Shown here: piece after piece, positions 24,971-37,298 of the stretch
Position numbering within the stretch: position 1 is the first letter of the stretch
Layout: each line of letters starts with the position of its first letter
Source of the DNA: Cannabis sativa
Taxonomy: Eukaryota > Streptophyta > Magnoliopsida > Rosales > Cannabaceae
Direction of reading: 5' to 3'
DNA: 64,000 nucleotides
Assembly (NCBI RefSeq): GCF_029168945.1
Contig: NC_083605.1
Span: 7,571,280 to 7,635,279, forward strand
Position numbers and translations under genes: made by a program
Notes under the pieces: generated by a model
Told to the model about the DNA's origin: nothing
Database searches by the model: none
What the model saw: only the letters and a program-made list of their open reading frames with translations

Positions 24971-25370
24971 AGACTAATTTGTCATTTTTTTCCCCCGAAC
25001 TTTGACATGTACTAAATCGTGCCCCCTGAACTTTTTTGGCCGTTAAAAATTCCCCCCGAACTATTGAGATTGTTAAATTTAAGGACTTTTGTCTAATTTC
25101 ATTCAATTTTACTGTTTCAGTGATTGTTTATATACTAAACCATGCTCCCCAAACTTTGATATCTACCAAATCATGCCCCTCAAACTTTGATATGTACTAA
25201 ATCATGCCCCTTAAACTTTCATCCATGTTAATTTTTTTTACTAAAATTAGACAAAAGTCCTTAAATTTAACAATCTCAATAGTTTGGGGGGAATTTTTAA
25301 CGGCCAAAAAAGTTCAAGAGGCACGATTTAGTACATGTCAAAGTTCGGGAGGAAAAATTACTAATTAGCC
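24971..25370. mobile_element. Fold-back MITE, copy B, 400 bp
   Basis: Flanked by an exact 8-bp duplication, TAAAATTT, at 24963-24970 and 25371-25378. The outer parts pair almost perfectly (CGAACTTTGACATGTACTAA near both ends). The 8-bp duplication suggests hAT-like mobilisation. Related to 8793-9190. Confidence 0.8.
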
Positions 25371-25559
25371 TAAAATTTATTTTCATATACATATATATAT
25401 AAAATAAAAACAAATATCATAAAAAATAAAAATAACTCCCACTAAAAATAAAAATAAGTCAAATTGAAAACAGATACAATTTAACTTCAAAATAAAAACA
25501 AGTAGTATTTAACTATATAAAAATAGAAATAAATGCCATAAAAAATAAAAACAACTATA

Positions 25560-25811
25560 TGTTATAAATATTAATAATTATGTGGATGTCCAAATCTTTT
25601 ATTTATTACCATTAATTGTATTCAACATTCATCTTTTCTTAGTTTCCCTTTTCCTTAGTTCCTTAATATTTCACTCTTGTATTTGTATAAATAGGGGTTC
25701 ACCCCATTGGAATAAACAACTCAAAAATTTTCATTCACTTTCTCTTTCTCTCTTCATCTTCTTCTTCTTTCTTTTCATCTATTTTATATTATGTTATATT
25801 ATTTTATAACA
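25560..25811 (+). repeat. 5' LTR of copia-type element
   Basis: 252 bp, TGTTATAAATATT to TTTTATAACA. TATAAATA at 25686-25693 gives plus orientation. Confidence 0.92.
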
Positions 25812-25827
25812 CGTTATCAGCACGAGT
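25812..25827 (+). promoter_or_regulatory. Primer-binding site candidate
   Basis: CGTTATCAGCACGAGT directly follows the LTR. It resembles the TATCAGAGC-type initiator-Met site used by copia elements, with changes. Confidence 0.55.
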
Positions 25828-26132
25828 CTCTGCCCAAGCTTCAAGTATGAGTCTCTGCCCAAGTCCCAATGTAAGTATCTTGTTAAAGTTCTTGAATTGT
25901 TTCAAAGTCAAAATACACTAAATATATATTTATACATATACTCATCTGACTGAAACAATTTCAAGAATCATTTGATTTTCTTTTTCTTTTTATCTATATA
26001 TTATATATGTATGTATATATTTTTATATATTAATTATTGATTTCATATATATATATATATTATGTTCTTATCATTCATAATATTTACAATATATGTGTGC
26101 CTATGATATGATAGAGAAAATCTATATAAATT

Positions 26133-26273
26133 ATACATATATCCAGAAGATTATGTATCATCGATAAAATATTGCATATATCCTAAAGATTATGCATCCT
26201 CGATAAAATATTGCATATATCCTGATGATTATGCGTCCTCAATAAAATCTTGCATATATCCTGAAGATTATGC
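26133..26273 (+). repeat. Tandem array of a 39-bp hairpin unit
   Basis: Four units, starting at about 26133, 26174, 26213 and 26252. Each contains GCATA-t-ATC, loop CTGAA, GATTATGC (8-bp stem with one bulge), then a linker CATCGATAAAATATT-like. The first unit keeps the fold although its outer stem is changed to ATACATA/TATGTAT, i.e. paired changes. Confidence 0.75.
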
Positions 26274-26399
26274 AAACGTAATATTCATTATATAGTTGAT
26301 GAATATATAATGAAAGAGATGAATACATATTTATATATGTGTTCTTGTATTCTTTGAGGACAATGAAAAGTAATCTAATATCGATATAGATTTTGACAA

Positions 26400-29300
26400 A
26401 CATTTTCTGAAGTAAATGTTTTATATTTGTAAAAAAAAAATGATTGTATTTATGTGAATACAACTAAAGAATCATTAAAAATAATTATTATTGATGCAAT
26501 TTTATAGTGGGTTTTGAATACCTAAAAAGAATGTTAAGAAAATTGCATTGAAACATCAAAGTATAAGAATAACAGTGAGCATGACTAATGTTATTTAAAT
26601 ACATAAGACATGTATTTATTGTTCATCATTCCCTGCAGAGAATGATACGAATTGAAGTCAACTACTTTTAAAGATTGTTTGTATTAGTCATGTTATTATA
26701 CATTGTTATTACTTGCAATGTTAGAAATTATTGCATGTGACATATATTAAAGATCAAATTTTGCATACATCTTGGAGATTATGCAAAAAAATTGTATTCA
26801 TATATTCTTTGAAATATTGTTAAAGAAATTGTTGAGTAATTTCTTTTTATATATGAACAAGTAATAAATTTTTAAGAAATTTATAATAATGTTCTACTTG
26901 TTCAATGTCATTCCCTGAAGTGAATGTAATGATTTTAAATAATCAATGACATTGTTTGCTACTCAAATATTTCCAGAAGAAATTAGAAACAACCAAAAGA
27001 TGAGATACCACACACAATCAAAGTGCATAAAATCTATATATCATGTGTGGAATTGAATAATAGTAGTCGCGTACCTGTAGTACGGACACACTTATAATCA
27101 AGATAAAAGTATATTTGATTATTGAATAGAATGTGAATTGTACAAATTTATTGTACATTTAGAATTTTTAAATATCATTCCCCAAAGAGAATGAATAGAC
27201 ATGAAATTCTATTTCAAAGAATATAGATTTCACATATATTGGCAATGCCAGAAGTAAATCAATATATACATATTTTATTATTTCTTGAAATCAATAGTTT
27301 CAAACTATTGTTGGTACAGAATATGTATATATAGTTACTATTTAATTCAGTTTGCATATTCCCAAAAGTGGATATATAATTTACTAATATTTGTTAGTAA
27401 TCCAATATAATCAAAGTGATAAAAAATCATAAAATGATTATTTAAAAAGCTTCCTCAAGAAGTCTTACATACAATTGCTACTTGGAGTAGTAAAATATCT
27501 TTGTATGTACCTAGATGTATAACTTTTATCTAGTTATGAAAGTGATAAGAAATAACTTATTATATATACTAGTTGTACATATAAATATATAATATATCAA
27601 GTCACAATAATTAGACTGATGAATAGTCTATTAATAAATCAGACGACTTGTTAAAAAGATACCAGGATAAATGAATGATATATTATGGCTATATCTATTT
27701 GACCATTATAACAATATGATGAAGTTGTCATGTACATTTTATATTACACACATCATTGAATTGATGATAGTGATTCCTGAAGAAATATAAAGTTTGATAA
27801 ACATAATAGTGACTCTTGAAGAGTGTATCTATTTTGGAGAATAATATAATTATATTATTCGTGTATATAAAAATGAAACTTGTTATGATTACTTATATGT
27901 TGTAGTGATTTTACATTACTTTTTGAAAGTTTCATTGAAATACAAATTATAGTGAACTTGAAGTTCATGAATTGAATTATTTTGACATGATCATTCATAT
28001 GCAATAAATTGTCAAAGGATTTGACTAAATTTTGTTGAAGAACCGAAGATTCTTCTCATTGTTAATTTATAAGGCTCAAAAGAAGAAAGTGCATATATTT
28101 GCACATAGAAAATATTTAAATTATATTTCTTTAACAATCTTGAGCCATTGTTATATTTTTATTGCATAGTTTCTTATCGATGTGATAAGATTATATGATC
28201 ATGCATTTACAAAATGTGTAAATTAATGTATTTCTAATTATACACGTATGACTCATTCTTAGAAATGAATTAAGTTCATAAGGATTGAACTTGAAACTGA
28301 AGTTTATTGAACTTGAAGTTCAATGTCATATAGTATATATGAGTTTAAATAAATATTGATTCATTGTGATATGTTGAAATCCCTACACGTATATTAATAT
28401 TATTAGATATCACAATTTTTAAAAATTCTCTCGATCAAGGGGAGAGAAGCAGTTGGGATCGATGATAATTTTTGAAAAATGATCCTTGCACAAAGTATAT
28501 AAGAACGACATAGTTCAAAATGATATATACCAACTGCAAATCAATATTATTCAAAGTTGAGTTAGAATGAGTTGAAAACGCCTGAAGCGTAAATGAACAA
28601 TATAGAAATTATTAGTAAATGTTCATTTGATTTGCCCTGAAGTTGTTAAATCTAGAGGTACTCATGGAGATACCTTAATGTTATAAAGTATTAAAATGAT
28701 AACCGTGATGAAAACGGTACTTGAAGAGACTCCCAAGAGAAGTTACACATAACACATTTGATCATAATTGAATCTCTGAAGTGATTCTATATAGGTACCT
28801 ATAAATGATAAACATATTTAAAAAATATGTAATTTAAAGAGATCTCTATAAGTTATGTCAATATGAGAGGAAATTATCATATAATGAAATTTTTGTCGAC
28901 AATAGATATTGAATGTGTGCATATGCAATAAACTAACGTGAGATAGCAAGGATCATGGTATTAGATTTGTTGAGAATCATCGACATACATTTTGTTTTTG
29001 GCCAAAATATTATGACGCAGTCCAGGCAAATTTACTCACATAAAGTGAAGTAAGACCTGTAGGGTGTGCAAATAAATATTTCTAATGAAAAATTTGTATA
29101 TATGTATTTGTACATAATGAATTGTTGTACAAAGTTTGCATAGACATGAGATTGATTGAAGTAAGGCTTAAATATTGAGAAAATATAATCATGATTTGAT
29201 TATAGCCTGGAATATATTTTATGAGGATTTATAAGCGTCACATAAATGTTGCAACAAAAGATTATTTATTTGGAACTCCTAATATAGTGAGAATTTGAAA

Positions 29301-29593
29301 TAAGCCTTATCTAAAAATTCAAGAAGAATTTAATACATGTCTTAAGTGATATAAATTTAAAGTCGCGCGCACTATATAACAAAGATCTTTGTTTGAAATA
29401 AAGACATGTAAGTAAATTATTGTTTGAGAAATACATATGGTTGTCTATGCAGTATAAATACGTACATTATACGTTGTGATAGACTCTTGAAGAGTTTTTG
29501 ATTAATTGCAAACAAACTTTTATTTCTTTTGTATATCAAGAAATATTAAATGTATAAAGTTTGTTCATTAGTATTGAAGTCCTGAAGTACTTC
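26400..29593 (+). repeat. Dispersed hairpin series in copia-type element
   Basis: Stem+loop+stem hairpins: 26400-26419 (6+8+6, TCTGAAGT), 26625-26646 (7+8+7, CCTGCAGA), 26759-26788 (9 plus 3 bp), 26822-26846 (9+7+9, GTTGAGT), 26909-26926 (5+8+5, CCTGAAGT), 26969-26983, 27070-27084, 27175-27194 (6+8+6, CCCAAAGA), 27478-27490, 27612-27630, 27812-27824, 27953-27967, 28037-28055 (6+7+6), 28173-28189, 28306-28324 (8+3+8, TGA), 28426-28448 (7+9+7), 28578-28590, 28702-28718, 28770-28787 (5+8+5, TCTGAAGT), 29483-29495 and 29576-29593 (5+8+5, CCTGAAGT). Confidence 0.8.
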
Positions 29594-30000
29594 ACATGTA
29601 TCAAGAATTATAGATATATGATCATTTGATATGGAAATTAAGATCATACAACAAGATGGAACAAATATATGGTTTTGGAGTACATTCATTGTCACAAATG
29701 AAAATTTATATTATCATTAATGTGTTATGTTCATATCTACTTGAAATGTTAAATTTTAGTATGAACAAGATTGTATACACACATGAATGATCCAATTAGT
29801 TGGATAAAGACTAATGTTCCACGAACCCCTCATCTATAATTTAGAAGTCCATACATACTCTGCAAGAGTTATAGAAAATATATGATCAAAGATTATATAT
29901 GGTGATATTTTAAAAGTGATAACAATAATCTTATGAGATCTATTATCACCAAAAGAATTATGAATCATATGTGCATGAGGGGGAGACATATTCATGTTGC

Positions 30001-30609
30001 ACTCTTTTTCCCTTTGCTCAAGTTTTGTCCCACTGGGTTTTCCTGGCAAGGTTTTTAACGAGGCAACTTGCAAATAATTATGAATATGAAATGTATATTG
30101 TACTCTTTTTCCCTAGCTCAGATTTTGTCCCACTGGGTTTTTCTGGCAAGGTTTTTAACGAGGCAACTATAAATCATGTTAACATACTTGCATTTTATAA
30201 AGTAAGTAGAGAATGTGTGTGAGTGAGATCATTGACATAGCATATTCGGGAAACATATGGATTGCACTCTATAAAGCACACAAGCAGTTCTCTATATGAA
30301 GGTTCTGCTTGCATCGCTCAACTAAAAGGAGGGTACATTGAAGGAGATAGAGTTAGAGCATATTTCACCAAATTGTTCTTTATATGCTTCAAGAAAATAC
30401 ATATCGGTGTTCAACATTTTTAATCAAGTGTCAATCTTGCAAACTTATTCACAAAGTTATTACCAACATCAACATTTGAGAAGACAGAAGACAAGATCGA
30501 AATTCGTCGATTAGAAGATCTCCACAAATGCCTAAATGAGGGGGAGTTAGTTTACACTATACTCTTTTTCTTTTGATCAAGTTTTCAACAAGATTTTTAA
30601 TAAGGCAGT
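30001..30609 (+). repeat. Triplicated 3' region motif of copia-type element
   Basis: A roughly 66-bp block (ACTCTTTTTCCC ... CACTGGGTTTT ... AAGGTTTTTAACGAGGCAAC) occurs at 30001-30067 and 30102-30167, and in decayed form at 30561-30609 next to the polypurine tract. Similar blocks are familiar upstream of the 3' LTR in plant copia elements. Confidence 0.7.
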
Positions 30610-30632
30610 TATTATGGACATCCAAGGGGGAG

Positions 30633-30885
30633 TGTTATAAATATTAATAATTATGTGGATGTCCAAATCTTTTATTTATTACCATTAATTGTAATCAACA
30701 TTCATCTTTTTCTTAGTTTCTCTTTTCCTTAGTTCCTTAATATTTTACTCTTCTATTTGTATAAATAGGGGTTCACCCCATTGGAATAAACAACTCAAAA
30801 ATTCTCATTCACTTTCTCTTTCTCTCTTCATCTTCTTCTTCTTTCTTCTCATCTATTTTATATTATGTTATATTATTTTATAACA
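30633..30885 (+). repeat. 3' LTR of copia-type element
   Basis: 253 bp, matches the left LTR. Preceded by the polypurine tract CCAAGGGGGAG at 30622-30632. Confidence 0.92.
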
Positions 30886-30890
30886 CTATA

Positions 30891-31517
30891 GAGTTTAACC
30901 ACATATTTATATATGTATATAAGAAATAGAAACAAATATCATAAAAAAATAGAAATAATTCACACTAAAAATAGAAACAAGTCAAATTATAAATGAAAAT
31001 AATTTAACCTTAAAATAGAAACAAATAGTATTTAACTATATATATTAATATATCAAAATGGAAATAATACCATAAAAAACACAACTATAATTTAACTTCA
31101 AATATATATGAAATGAAAATAAAAATCATATAAAATACAAATAAATCACATAAAAAATATAACTCAAAATTGAAATAGATATGATATACCAAATAATATA
31201 TGAAAAAAAAAATACTTTTTAAAACCAAATACCCTCTAATACCCTTGTGTCAAAAACCTTCTAAAACCAAATAATATTATATGGATCAAAAACGAAGTGC
31301 TCTCTCAATTTAGGTTGTTTCTAGGCTCAAATTGAAACCCAAAAACAATATCCAACCCCCCAAATGTTCCCATTCTCTCTCTTAGGTTGGGATGCTGGAA
31401 GTAAAAATAAATATAATAATAGTTATAATAATATTTTTTTTGGAATTTTCTTTATGAAAGTGCAAAACAAAAAATTAAACGTAAATACGAAAGAAAATAA
31501 TAAAGTACAATATAATG
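30891..31517. other. AT-rich intergenic DNA
   Basis: AATAGAAACAAAT-type runs continue those seen at 25375-25555, i.e. the same sequence interrupted by the copia-type element. No gene. Confidence 0.4.
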
Positions 31518-31987
31518 GTGTCGTTTGATAATATTTTTTTTTTAAAATTTTTTAATCACGAAATGAAAATAAAGTTTTTGTTTTTGAAAAACAAAAATGT
31601 GTTTTATAACCACTTTTATTTTTTAATTTTAAAAACAGAAAACAAAACTGTATTCTGTAAAGTTAATTTTTATTTTTATTTTTTGATTTTATTTAAGTCG
31701 GGTATAGGTTCAAGGTTGGATTCGAGTTCGGGTCAGATGCCGAGTTCAGCGCCAGAGTTGTGCGGGGATTTGGGTCCGGCTGTGGTCGGAGTCTAAAATA
31801 TTGATTAAGAAAAAAAAGTGTTTAAAAAAATATTGAAAAAGATTTTTTTTTTCTTTTCAAAATTTTGATTTTTAATTAAAAAATTAAAAAATAAAAACAG
31901 TTTTATAGAACATGTTTTTGAAAAATATTTTTACTTTTCCAATTATAAAAACATAAAATTAATTAAAAAAAATGTTACCAAAGGCCA
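31518..31987. mobile_element. MITE with GGGTC-rich core, copy 2
   Basis: Left GTGTCGTTTGATAATATT pairs with the right end, whose complement reads GTGGCCTTTGGTAACATT. The arms match those of 9370-10015. The GC-rich core is only about 100 bp (31698-31795). Confidence 0.6.
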
Positions 31988-32094
31988 CTAATATTAATTA
32001 AAATTTTAGATGTATAGTTAATTAATTATTATTTTTTTTGCATTAACCGCAACATAGGTGTAGTGCAAAATAATACAATTAATCACGGTAGAAC

Positions 32095-32262
32095 AAAATA
32101 ATTATTAATGTTCTCGTGTTTTCAATAAGGCTGCACATGTTCTTGCTAGGTGGGATTTGTCCATTTTTGTAATGGTTTGTTGTGTTTTTGGGAGGTGAGT
32201 CCCCATGTACTCACCAAACTTTGTGTTTTGGCTTAATGAATTTCAGTTTCTTAGAAAAAAAA
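32095..32262 (+). mobile_element. 5'-truncated LINE fragment, 168 bp
   Basis: Bounded by the perfect 14-bp duplication AATCACGGTAGAAC (32081-32094 and 32263-32276). It ends in a short A-tail. One frame reads NKAAHVLARWDLS and then a stop, the usual end of the LINE RNase H domain, followed by a short 3' UTR. A classic target-primed, 5'-truncated insertion. Confidence 0.85.
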
Positions 32263-32446
32263 AATCACGGTAGAACATTAATTAATATATGTTACAAAAA
32301 GAGGAAATTCCAAATGAAAAAGTCTAAACTAAATCTTAATACTTTAACAAGTGTCAAATAAATAAAAGATAAAAATATAAATAACACTAGTTAAAATTTA
32401 TGGTCTATTTTTAATTAATATTGTTTGTTGTACTTATATATGTAGG

Positions 32447-33232
32447 TGTTGACCGAAGTTTTCGGCAACCGATAAAATATTATAAGTTTAGAGAGCTGTA
32501 AGAAAATTAGAGAAGGATTTTTACGTGGTTGGGGCGTTAATGAGCCTTAGTCCACGAGTCTTTGTTATTTATGGATGTATTTAATACAGAGAATGTATTT
32601 GGTGAGTGTTTCACTCTTATAAATATAGAGAATGTTCTTGGTGAGTATTTACTCTTCTTGCTCTTATGCAACCCAAGATTCTCGACCCCCATTAATGAGC
32701 TTTGAGGGGGTATTTATAGTGTTTTTGGTGGGGTGATCCCCAGAATTATTGTACAAGTGTATCTGTAAGTATCCATAAAGTTGGGCATTCCCAATGAATA
32801 TACCATGAGTAATGCATGGTCAAATCCCTAGGTGCTGTAGGGCTTTTATGTGGAATGTCATTATTGTCTTTTGACTGATGTGACTCTTCACAGTGTAGCC
32901 GTCGATAGACTTAAATGATCATTACTTTCTAGCTGCAGATTGGGGGTTGTGCCGTCAGACTTTATTGCGTGTAGCAGTCCCAACACGCTTCCTCCCATGC
33001 CGCATTAAATGCGACTTGATTGCTCAAGGGAAGCCTGACACCTCGCGGAGATGCCTTAGTGTTATTTGGGCTTCCGGGAGCGTATGGGACTCCCTATGTC
33101 TTCTCCGGGGGGCATGTCCCGGATGCTGCCTTATTACATAAAGACTTAGCAAATAATTTGAATGCTACGTTGTTTGATCCACGTGTCCTTGTCTGGTTGG
33201 TCCACGTATATTGGGCAAAATCAGGGGCAACA
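32447..33232 (-). repeat. 3' LTR of Tat element (left)
   Basis: 786 bp, TGTTGACCGAAG to AGGGGCAACA on the plus strand. Minus-strand TATAAATA is at about 32711-32719. The adjoining purine tract (complement of TTTACCCCCAAG at 33233-33244) primes plus-strand synthesis. Confidence 0.92.
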
Positions 33233-33564
33233 TTTACCCCCAAGCCTTGTTTATTTGAAAAATAAAATAAGGCTTGTTCAAGTGCCTACGGTCGACTCCT
33301 CGGTTTTCTGGCACGAGCTTTGAGCGCGTGAGGGTGTATTTAATGATAGCCTTTAATGCAGCAATTCACTTTTTGCAGAGGTTGATTCGTTTCACGCCCA
33401 TTGATTGATACGGCGCATTAATTGTGTCAGACGGATACTCAAACGTTTTCCACCGCCTTAATTACGAATCAATCCCGTCCGTTGATATTTGGGAATTCGA
33501 ATCGTGCATCTCCCCAACCGTTTGATTGGTAGGTGATAGTGCCTGTTCCTCATGCATTTTTGCC

Positions 33565-33571
33565 TATAAAA
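33565..33571 (+). promoter_or_regulatory. TATA box for the antisense gene
   Basis: TATAAAA lies about 30 bases before a CT/CA-rich leader. The leader is followed by a donor at 33770 (GTAAGTTT) and an acceptor ending at 34232 (TTTTTTCAG), nine bases before the start codon at 34242. This suggests an own promoter and a 5'-UTR intron. Prediction from sequence only. Confidence 0.55.
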
Positions 33572-34241
33572 GCCACCACCTTTCCTTCATTTAGGTTACT
33601 TCCCATTTCTTGCCAACTTTGCTCGAGTTTCCTAGAGAGAAAAAATCTTCAGACCAAGAGAACACCTTTGAACACTCTGCAAATTTCCCAGTCCACCTTC
33701 GTTTACTACTGTCAATCTACCTTATCTTTGTTTGATCTACAGCAGAACCCCCAGTCTCAACACTTCACTGTAAGTTTCTCGCATCCCTTGCTTTACTGTT
33801 AATGTACATGGCATGCTTTACTTATCTGTTCGTTTTTTCTGGGTTTGGTATTTGAAGTTTCTGGGAATGTATTCTTTTGGGTTCTTCACGTAACAGGTCT
33901 AGATTCACCATTTCTGGTGTTAGGGTTACTCTTGTCCAAATTCGTTGTTATTTTTACAAAGGACCATACACTCTTTGTGTACTGGCCTTCTAGGGTATAG
34001 AGAAGACTTTGTTTTTCTCGATTCTCTGCCTTTTCTTTTTCTTTTAATCACAATGTTGTCTTCTGTGAGTTCTTTGCACCCGACCTTTGTCCAAGAAATC
34101 CTTCTAGGGTTTTCTGGTTGACAGACGTCCGGAGGGGGCCTCTTTCCAGCAGTTAGGGGACCCCCTTTCCCTTTTTCTTGGTTTAGGGTTTGGTATGGGG
34201 CCTAACTGCTGGAATCTTAACTCTTTTTTCAGAATCAAAAC

Positions 34242-37200
34242 ATGTCTGCGTCCGGTTCAAAGTCGTCGAAGAAGAGCGGTAAGCGTGTGGCTACCCTTGA
34301 AGATGTCTCACTGGGTCCTGTTGCCCAGGAGGGGTATAAGTCACGAGCCACCGGATGGGAGGCGGCTGAGCTTCATTCCACCCTAACCTGCCCCCATCAG
34401 TTGGAGAACATCATAGAGGTGGCCGGAATCAAACCCTCAACATCCGGGACGTATCACCGGCCACCCCGAGATGCGGAGACGCCCAACCACAACTATGGCG
34501 GCTTCGGGGCTTGGAGCCAGACGCACCTAATGGCCGGGGCCATGCTTCCTCTTCAAGACTACTTTATTAATTTTTTAGTTTTTGTCGGCCTTGCGCCATA
34601 CCAACTAATTCCACAAGCATACCACCTGCTCTCAGGCTTATTTATTTTTTACTCCGCCCGGGGGTGGGGCTCTCCCAGTCTGACGGAGATTTTGTATTTT
34701 TATGATTTTGTTTCTGTCCCCAAGAAGGGGGACAAATTTAAAGACGGTTTTTACGGATTCCGGGCCCACCCTTCCAACGATGGGGTGGTCCCTTATAATA
34801 GGCAAACTCATGTTAAGGAGTATCGCCACCGTTCCTTCTTCTCCTCCGTGTTCCGAGCAGTGGAGCACCAGGAGCTTCTCACAGAGTGGGTCAGGATTCT
34901 CCCCTATGAGCGGACCGCGCCTACTCAGGTCTTTCTCCGAAGGGCCCAGGTCTTTGCAACTTATGACCGGGCGGAACTTGACGTCGGGGGCCTAGTCACG
35001 ACGGAGAATTGCCGGAAGGCCAAGCTCATCCTGTTGCACCAATCGGTGGAAGACTCTAACCTTTCTAAGGTTATTTGTCCAAATGTGAGGGTGCCCGCCG
35101 CGGAGAAGACCTTTCGGGATGAACTCATTGCCACTGCTGAGAAGAAGTACCAGGAATATCTCTACCGGAAGGCCCAGGAGAGGGCTTATTCCAAGGCCCA
35201 GGCTGTTTCCAGGAGACCACTTCGCGTGGGGAGCCCGGTCGAGAGGAGAAGCCAGGCGATCGCTGGGAAGCCCCTTCGCATTGGGGACTCAGCTGAGAGG
35301 AGGGCTCCCAGGCTGCAGCCTTCGATTCAGGAGCCGAACACTGGGGCTCCGGGCGCCAGCACTTCCGGCTCTGGTAAGTCTCCTTTAGCAGTACATTACG
35401 TTCCTTCCGTTGGCGACTATGCCAGTCTTAGGCCTGTAGGGTTCGATGAGCGTCTCCATAGGTTTAGGATGCCCTCGACCCGGTGAGGAGACCATATGAA
35501 GGAATATTATTTTTCCAACTTAGGAGATTTCCTAGGTCGGTCCCGGATGGGTTCTGGCCCTCCGGAGCCCGTTCCCTTAGACCCTTCGGCTTACATTTCT
35601 TCCATCTGGTTCCGGCCTTCGGACAGCTATCTCGGAGACGATGCTGCCAGCGTTAAGATTCAGAACTTTGCTAAGGCCGAATTAGAGAGTCAGGGTAGGA
35701 CTAGCTTGATTGCTTTATTCGAGTGTTTACTGTTTCCCATGGATATTCTGACACTTGCCTTTTTTCTTTTGTTGTAGCAGGTACTTCCATGGATGCCATT
35801 TTTACCGAGCTTGCCGGGGCTCACAGTCCTGATGCTCCTCTTCCTTTAACTTCCTCCCAGATGGCCACCCCCTTGAAGGCCTCTTCCAGTGCCCCTCCAG
35901 ACACTATTGACTTAGTGGATGAGGAGGAGGTGCTTCCGGGAGAAGGTCAAGAAAAGCAATGGGGATTTTCTGAGGAAGTTGAAGAAGGTAAAGAAGAGCA
36001 ACGGGCTCTTCCTGAGGAAGTTGAAGAAAGTGAAGAAGAGCAAGAAGTTGCTCTGATTCGCAAGCGTAAGGGCAAGATGGTTGCCCAGGAAGAGCCCAAA
36101 CGGCAACGGAGAGCTGATACTCCGGCCCCTGGTCTTGATGGCGGGATCTCTCCCGAGATGGAGGAACACACAGCCCCTCCCAACATTGTGCTGACTCCGG
36201 TTCCTGGAGATGAGGCGAGACAGGAACTCCGGATAGCTAAACACAACTACGCCATGGACGAGTACTCCCGGGGGCATGCTGATGTGGAGGCTTTGAGGAG
36301 GGTTTTGCGAGTTGAGATGCAAAATACCCTTAACGACCCAAACTACAAGAATCCGTGGGATCTAAACTTTGACCCAATGTCGGATTGGTTCAGTCGTTTC
36401 CTCGGGCCCACACTAGCTCCCTTTGCCGCGGAGATGACTGCGAGTTTGCGTCTCAGCTTACCCGGTGTGCACCCAAGCGGTTCGCTGCTTGTGCATCCTT
36501 GAACTCCATCTTCCAAGTCCAGGATCTCAGCCACTCCCTCACCGTGGTAAGTATTTCGTAGTTTACTTTTTTCCTCATCATTTTCTCGTAAGGACTTTTA
36601 CTCATACTTGTATCCTTTTCCAGCTTGCTGCCGAGGCCGCCCGCCTTTCCAAGAACTTAATCAACCATGGCTTCGTCCTGTCCGACTTTGGTGGCATGGA
36701 CGAAGTCATGAAGATCCTTCAGGATTTGACTGCTGAAAGGCGGCTTTACCAGGAGAATGCCAAGCGACGGGAGGCCCTTGTCAAGGCCAGTGAGGAAGAA
36801 GCCAGGCGGAGGGAGGCATAAGCAGAGGCGATGATCCAGGAGGAGGCAATTCGGAGGGATAGGCTGGAGGCCAGGCACTAGGAGGAGCTGAGGGCGGAGG
36901 GCGAAGCTGCTGCTAAGGCCAAACGTGAGCTTCGGGAGGCTAGGGAAGCCTTGGATGAAATGGCTGCCAAGGTGAAGTCCTTAAAGGAAGTTCACCAGGC
37001 AGACTTGGAGTCTAGGGCCAACCTGGCCGTGGAGCTGAAGGAGCTCAAGGACTTCAAAGACCAAGCCTTGAAGAAGGCAAAGAGAGATGAGCTCCTTTCT
37101 CCTGTCTCCTGCAGCCGGTGCGTCAAGCGTTTTGATGATGGTGTCTACATGGCCTGGTCTACAAATGACCAGAATATCAAGCTTAATTTCTACCCCAAAT

Positions 37201-37298
37201 CCGCGGAGATGATTGCCATGTTCTGGGAGAAGAAGAAAAAGCTCGATGCCATGCTGGAGGCGCGCATCGGTCCTCGCCTTCCTCCTCGCATTGACTAG
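34242..37298 (+). pseudogene. Antisense ORF of Tat element (gypsy-type transposon domain)
   Basis: Three exons: 34242-35694, 35781-36546 and 36624-37298, with introns GTAGGA...GCAG and GTAAGT...CCAG and matching phases. Exon 1 carries a region around LPLQDYFINFLVF...YHLLSGLFIFY that I recognise as the plant 'putative gypsy type transposon' family (PF04195-like). Exon 2 is acidic and low-complexity. Exon 3 is a long charged coiled coil (EEARRREA ... KELKDFKDQALKKAKRDE). Breaks: TGA at 35484-35486, a net 1-nt loss near 36440, TAA at 36819-36821 and TAG at 36879-36881. Antisense genes at this place are known in Retand-type elements; their function is unsettled. The first reading frame alone is 414 residues. 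Confidence 0.8.

Larger units (their letters stand above)
25560..30885 (+). mobile_element. Non-coding copia-type LTR element, 5326 bp
   Basis: LTRs 25560-25811 and 30633-30885 carry the 5-bp duplication CTATA at 25555-25559 and 30886-30890. They differ by 6 substitutions and one 1-bp indel over 252 bp. The left LTR is followed by CGTTATCAGCACGAG, a leader I associate with Ale/Retrofit-type copia elements. The right LTR is preceded by CCAAGGGGGAG, a normal polypurine tract. The 4.8-kb interior has no open gag or pol frame. It contains a 39-bp tandem array, more than twenty short hairpins and, near the 3' end, a triplicated TTTTGTCCCACTGGGTTTT block. This is a large retrotransposon derivative that needs proteins from elsewhere. 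Confidence 0.85.

Noticed and set aside
26133..26273. CRISPR-like array of short spaced repeats
   Set aside because: Units are contiguous 39-bp tandem copies without unique spacers, in a plant nuclear setting inside an LTR element.
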